The notes under the pieces: generated by a model
Seen by the model: only the letters and a program-made list of their open reading frames with translations
Databases searched by the model: none
Told to the model about the DNA's origin: nothing
In this document: piece after piece, positions 60,855-64,000 of the stretch
Numbering within the stretch: position 1 is the first letter of the stretch
Layout: every line of letters begins with the position of its first letter
Made by a program: the position numbers and the translations under genes
Assembly: GCA_036971615.1 (NCBI GenBank)
Contig: JAYKKR010000012.1
Location: 930,001-994,000 of the forward strand
Origin: Amyloporia xantha
Taxonomy: Eukaryota; Basidiomycota; Agaricomycetes; Polyporales; Adustoporiaceae
Length of the DNA stretch: 64,000 bases
Reading direction: 5' to 3'

Positions 60855-61863
60855 GTCAGTCGCAAGTCTGAATTTGGGGAGCGGCAACGCCTGCAAGGCT
60901 TGCGTGACGCTTATGTAATGCTCCCACCAGCCAAATCTGAGTATCGACTGACCCAGCCTCGAATTCGACAAGACTGTGCATATTTCAGACATCGAAGACG
61001 AGGAGATCCTCCGCATATCTTCAATGAATACGCACACAGATTTTTTCATGGTGCCATACATGTTTGACCCCAGAAATTCCAGAAAACCTCATCTCGACAG
61101 CCAGGATTAGGCCTGTGGCTGAAGATTCAGCGCGTCTCAACTTGGTAAACGCGCCTGTGGCTGGGAAGCACCTGAATCCATTCTCAATGCTCGCTGCACA
61201 ATTCGGGGAGTTCACTTCGGACGATAATGGCTTTCTATGCTTGCTCTATCCTAATAGCCAGGGACGACTACACTGGTGGGCTCCCTCTGTAAAATATTTC
61301 TGCTCATGCTTGTGAGATCCATATTCTCGAACATTGAACATATCGATCAGCGCTGTTAACGTTGACTCAAGCTATAACCTTTCAGTTACTCTCGAGCTTG
61401 TAAGACTGTTGAATCGAAGAGTTGATGATCTGCGAAATGCACGGCGATTACCTCGATTGCAATAAATTTCTAATCCGCAGCTTGTAAGGGGCGGTGCGCA
61501 GCAATACTGACGGTGCGCCGCAGTATGTCATGATATCATCACAATCAAGTTCCTCGAACTCCATGGAATCGCGGTCCCGAGACTCGACCTCGCCCTTACT
61601 GCGTTCTTGTGCTGGCTTTCGAATGGACAAGTCACAGGTACATCAGCTACGCACCGCAGCATGGGACCATACAGCAGTGGTAATTCCAGCCCAGCGTCCC
61701 TCGACACTTGAAGCTCAGCCTCTGTGGACCTTGCAAACTCCGCGCTAATTATATAATCACTGTGGAGGCTCGGTTTACTTTAACCGGGTGAGACAATCGC
61801 AGATTGTGCTGCGCCGCTCGCTCATATAAATCAGGGAACCCTCCTGAGGGCTCGAACGTTAAG
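60855..61863. other. Divergent intergenic region
   Basis: It lies between the minus-strand two-TM gene and the second TSN-repeat gene. Short ORFs have no support. Confidence 0.45.
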
Positions 61864-63500
61864 ATGGACCAAGTCAACTACCAAGCTATCCCAGGCGCTG
61901 GAGCCGGAAACGAGAAGGGAGGATCTGCTCCCCGTCTCACTCCGCTTCCATCATATCATGCGACCTATAGCTCCTTCGAAAATGCTCCCCGCTGCGGATG
62001 CACGTTCTCGCAGGAGGGCCAGGGCGCGGTTCTTACACGCGTTTGTCTTTGCTGGTCTGCTTCTGGTCTTCTTTCATGTCGGACTGAGGCACTTCAAGTC
62101 GCTGCCTCATGCCTGGGTACGTTCAACTTCTCCTGCTGTAACGTCCACAAGCTCAACCCTAGCAAACCAGACCCACTGGGGGCACAGACAGTACGACACC
62201 CACCTCATGCCGCCTCATCATCGAACCTGCAGCCGCCCAGCATCATGGACTTTCGACCCGGAGGATCGTTCCCCGGTTGAGCACTTCCACCATCTTGCCG
62301 AGGCGTCGTTCGAGCTCCCGGTGTCGGCCGACACCCTGTTCTTCGCTGCTCAGGGTAGTTCGGCCCTTGCTCACGGAATCATCGAGATCGTAGACTCGTC
62401 GGAGACATCTGACGTGGTCAAAGTCGACATCACGAGTTACTACAACGATGAGGACGACTTCCTGGGGCTCACACAAGCTTGCCTCCTCCACCCCGAAGAG
62501 GGGAAGTACGGCGTTGGGATCTTTGTATGTAGCTCACGACTCACGGCAAGCGTCGTTGCTCACTTAACTTCACAGGCTCCCATGCACTGGCCGTATCACG
62601 ACCAGTATCGCAAGGTTCGGTGGGAAGTCAAGGTCTACCTGCCCAAGTCCTCGGATGGTTCCCCGCTTTCGGTCAAGAAGCTCGAGACCGCCCTGCCTAC
62701 CTTTTTGCATGAAGTTGGGGATCTCGCACACAGCGTGTTCTTTGATACGCTGCTATTACAGACTGCGAACGTGCCTGTGAATGTCAAGGTTAGTTGCATC
62801 ACAGGACGATTTGTAAAGTCTGTAGCTAAAGTTTTGTCTTAGTCCGTCACAGGGCATATAATTGGTGTGAAAACCTCGAATGGGCCCATCAAAGGATCAT
62901 TCAACACGTCGGAGAGTCTTGATCTGCGAACTTCGAACGCGCCTGTTTATGTCGGCGTCGGCCTATTGAACGAGGGAGCTGAAGCTCCTACCAGGCTATC
63001 TATCCAAACTTCCAATGGGTATGTGTTTCGATTTCCTATCTAATGTCTCGGTGTTCTCAATTTTGGCCACATTGATCCTTAGTCCTGTCGCCTCCAACAT
63101 GAGTCTGTACTCCACCTCCGAGAGCAAGACCGGCGGCACCTTCGTTGTGGACATCCGATCCTCAAACAGTCCGATGAACGTGGCAGTCATCGACGCGCCG
63201 GTGGACCACACCCTCTTCATGAAAGTGCACACGTCGAACTCGCCCGCGCACGTCGTCTTGCATGAGACTTACGAAGGCACGTTCGACCTGTCGTCGTCGC
63301 GGTTCTTCCAGCCGACCGTACACGCCGCCGAGGACGTGGAGGACCCAGCGGGCCGGGACCGCCACAGGAACGTTGTGTTGAAGAGGCTGAGTGGCGGCGT
63401 GGCTGAGGGGTCTGTCCAGTGGCTTCCTACAGATCGCGAGACACGTGTGGGGTGGGTCCAGATGTCGACATCTAACATGGGCATAGGTTTGTCGCTGTAA
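61864..63500 (+). CDS. TSN-repeat membrane protein 2
   Basis: Well-supported exons are 61958-62524, 62576-62788, 62843-63018 and 63083-63500 (457 residues if starting at ATG 61958). An earlier ATG at 61864 opens a different frame (MDQVNYQAIPGAGAGNEKGG, LPSYHATYSS) that resembles the Pro-rich N-terminus of the paralogue. Linking it to the TM frame would need a 37-base intron or an indel. The TM helix is FLHAFVFAGLLLVFFHVGL. The domain FELPVSADTLFFAAQGSSAL, with VVKVDITSYY, matches paralogue 1. The intron after GVGIF sits at the same place as after GIGFF there. TSN repeats follow: VKTSNGPIKG, LRTSNAPVYV, IQTSNGPVAS, IRSSNSPMNV, VHTSNSPAHV, MSTSNMGIGL. Probably the same type II surface protein family; function unknown. 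Confidence 0.78.
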
Positions 63501-64000
63501 GGTTTCCGGCTGTTGAAAGGCTTTGGCAGTGTCTGTATTACGCCTATTTAAGTGCTGGTTGTCGACGATGGAATAGTGCTGAGAATTCGTGTAATCAATC
63601 TTTCTGTGAACGAGATTATCCTACTCAACGGTAATATATTGAATGTATACTTTCTCCTAAGTAGTGTGCCTTCGATTTGAGTAACGAGATCTGCTGCCGA
63701 GGGCTTGCAGACGGACTGAGATCGGTCAGAGGTATGACGGCTCGCTTGCGAATTTACGATCGCAAGGCGATCTCAATTTCATGTCTATTTGTTGCTTTCA
63801 CTATTCGACGTTTATTCTCCTCAACTGCAATGCGGAGTCACTTCTTGAGTCACTTCTGAAGGTGTCTCTCACTGACTACTTTTGTGTTCTATTCTCGGAT
63901 GTTTCATCACCGGAATGTTGAGTCTCGACAGGAACCATTTGGTAGCCACAGCGCATCAAGCCCATGATGGGTTCATACAACACAAGTTGCATTCAGTAAA
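63501..64000. other. 3' flank at window end, nothing recognised
   Basis: AT-rich sequence without a supported gene. It may belong to a gene outside the window. Confidence 0.4.

Noticed and set aside
62117..62162. Possible 46-base GT..AG intron in TSN-repeat protein 2
   Set aside because: Removing it would shift the frame away from the conserved downstream domain; reading through keeps one open frame.
24831..63500. A biosynthetic or defence gene cluster
   Set aside because: No polyketide, peptide or terpene synthase, P450, transporter, NLR or toxin module is present. The neighbouring genes belong to unrelated housekeeping pathways.
1..64000. tRNA, rRNA, CRISPR array or bacterial-type operon
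   Set aside because: None was seen by eye. The window is a eukaryotic nuclear region with spliced genes. A tRNA scan was not possible, so a missed tRNA cannot be fully excluded.

Overview
This window is nuclear DNA of a filamentous basidiomycete, most likely a wood- or litter-inhabiting member of the Agaricomycetes. Almost every gene is cut by short introns of about 50-70 bases with GT(A/G)(A/C)G-type donors. Several families typical of Agaricomycetes are present: a DUF6533-type membrane protein, riboflavin-aldehyde-forming-enzyme-like double-psi barrel secreted proteins, F-box/LRR proteins and TSN-repeat membrane proteins. All exon boundaries were read by eye from splice signals plus reading-frame continuity. 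Names rest on remembered family features, because no search could be run.

Layout. 1-10 kb: the 3' part of a repeat-rich protein with six PARLN repeats and a GW-rich tail, a one-pass membrane protein, a C2H2 zinc-finger protein, and a membrane-anchored SDR-type oxidoreductase. 10-18 kb: one large minus-strand gene for a RasGEF-PH-RhoGAP regulator of the Bem2 type. 19-24.5 kb: an F-box protein and a second C2H2 zinc-finger protein. 24.4-28.7 kb: a segmental tandem duplication of about 2 kb, each unit carrying a five-exon secreted double-psi beta-barrel gene, with a short telomere-like tract just beyond it. 29-31.3 kb: CCT8. 32-38.3 kb: an accessory stretch holding a dead F-box/LRR gene, a DUF7770-like gene broken by a nonsense codon, a 1.5-kb hAT-like DNA transposon, and an aminoglycoside-phosphotransferase-fold kinase gene that may be truncated by a stop. 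38.9-50.5 kb: a housekeeping block with INO1, TIM50, an ERV2-type sulfhydryl oxidase (one-base frameshift in this copy), cytosolic asparaginyl-tRNA synthetase and DPH5. A 560-bp MITE sits in the DPH5 promoter region. 52-64 kb: a DUF6533-like multi-pass membrane protein, an F-box/LRR protein, LSM4, two paralogous TSN-repeat membrane proteins, and between those two a small two-TM protein, probably mitochondrial.

The housekeeping genes cover protein folding (CCT8), mitochondrial import (TIM50), oxidative folding in the ER (ERV2), translation (AsnRS, DPH5 for eEF2 diphthamide), inositol synthesis (INO1), RNA processing (LSM4) and Rho signalling (Bem2-like). They are not an operon or an obvious pathway cluster. 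The most distinctive things in the window are the two DNA-transposon-derived elements with perfect 8-bp target duplications, the tandem duplication, the three neighbouring genes with stop codons that look like Trp-to-stop transitions, and the TSN-repeat protein pair.
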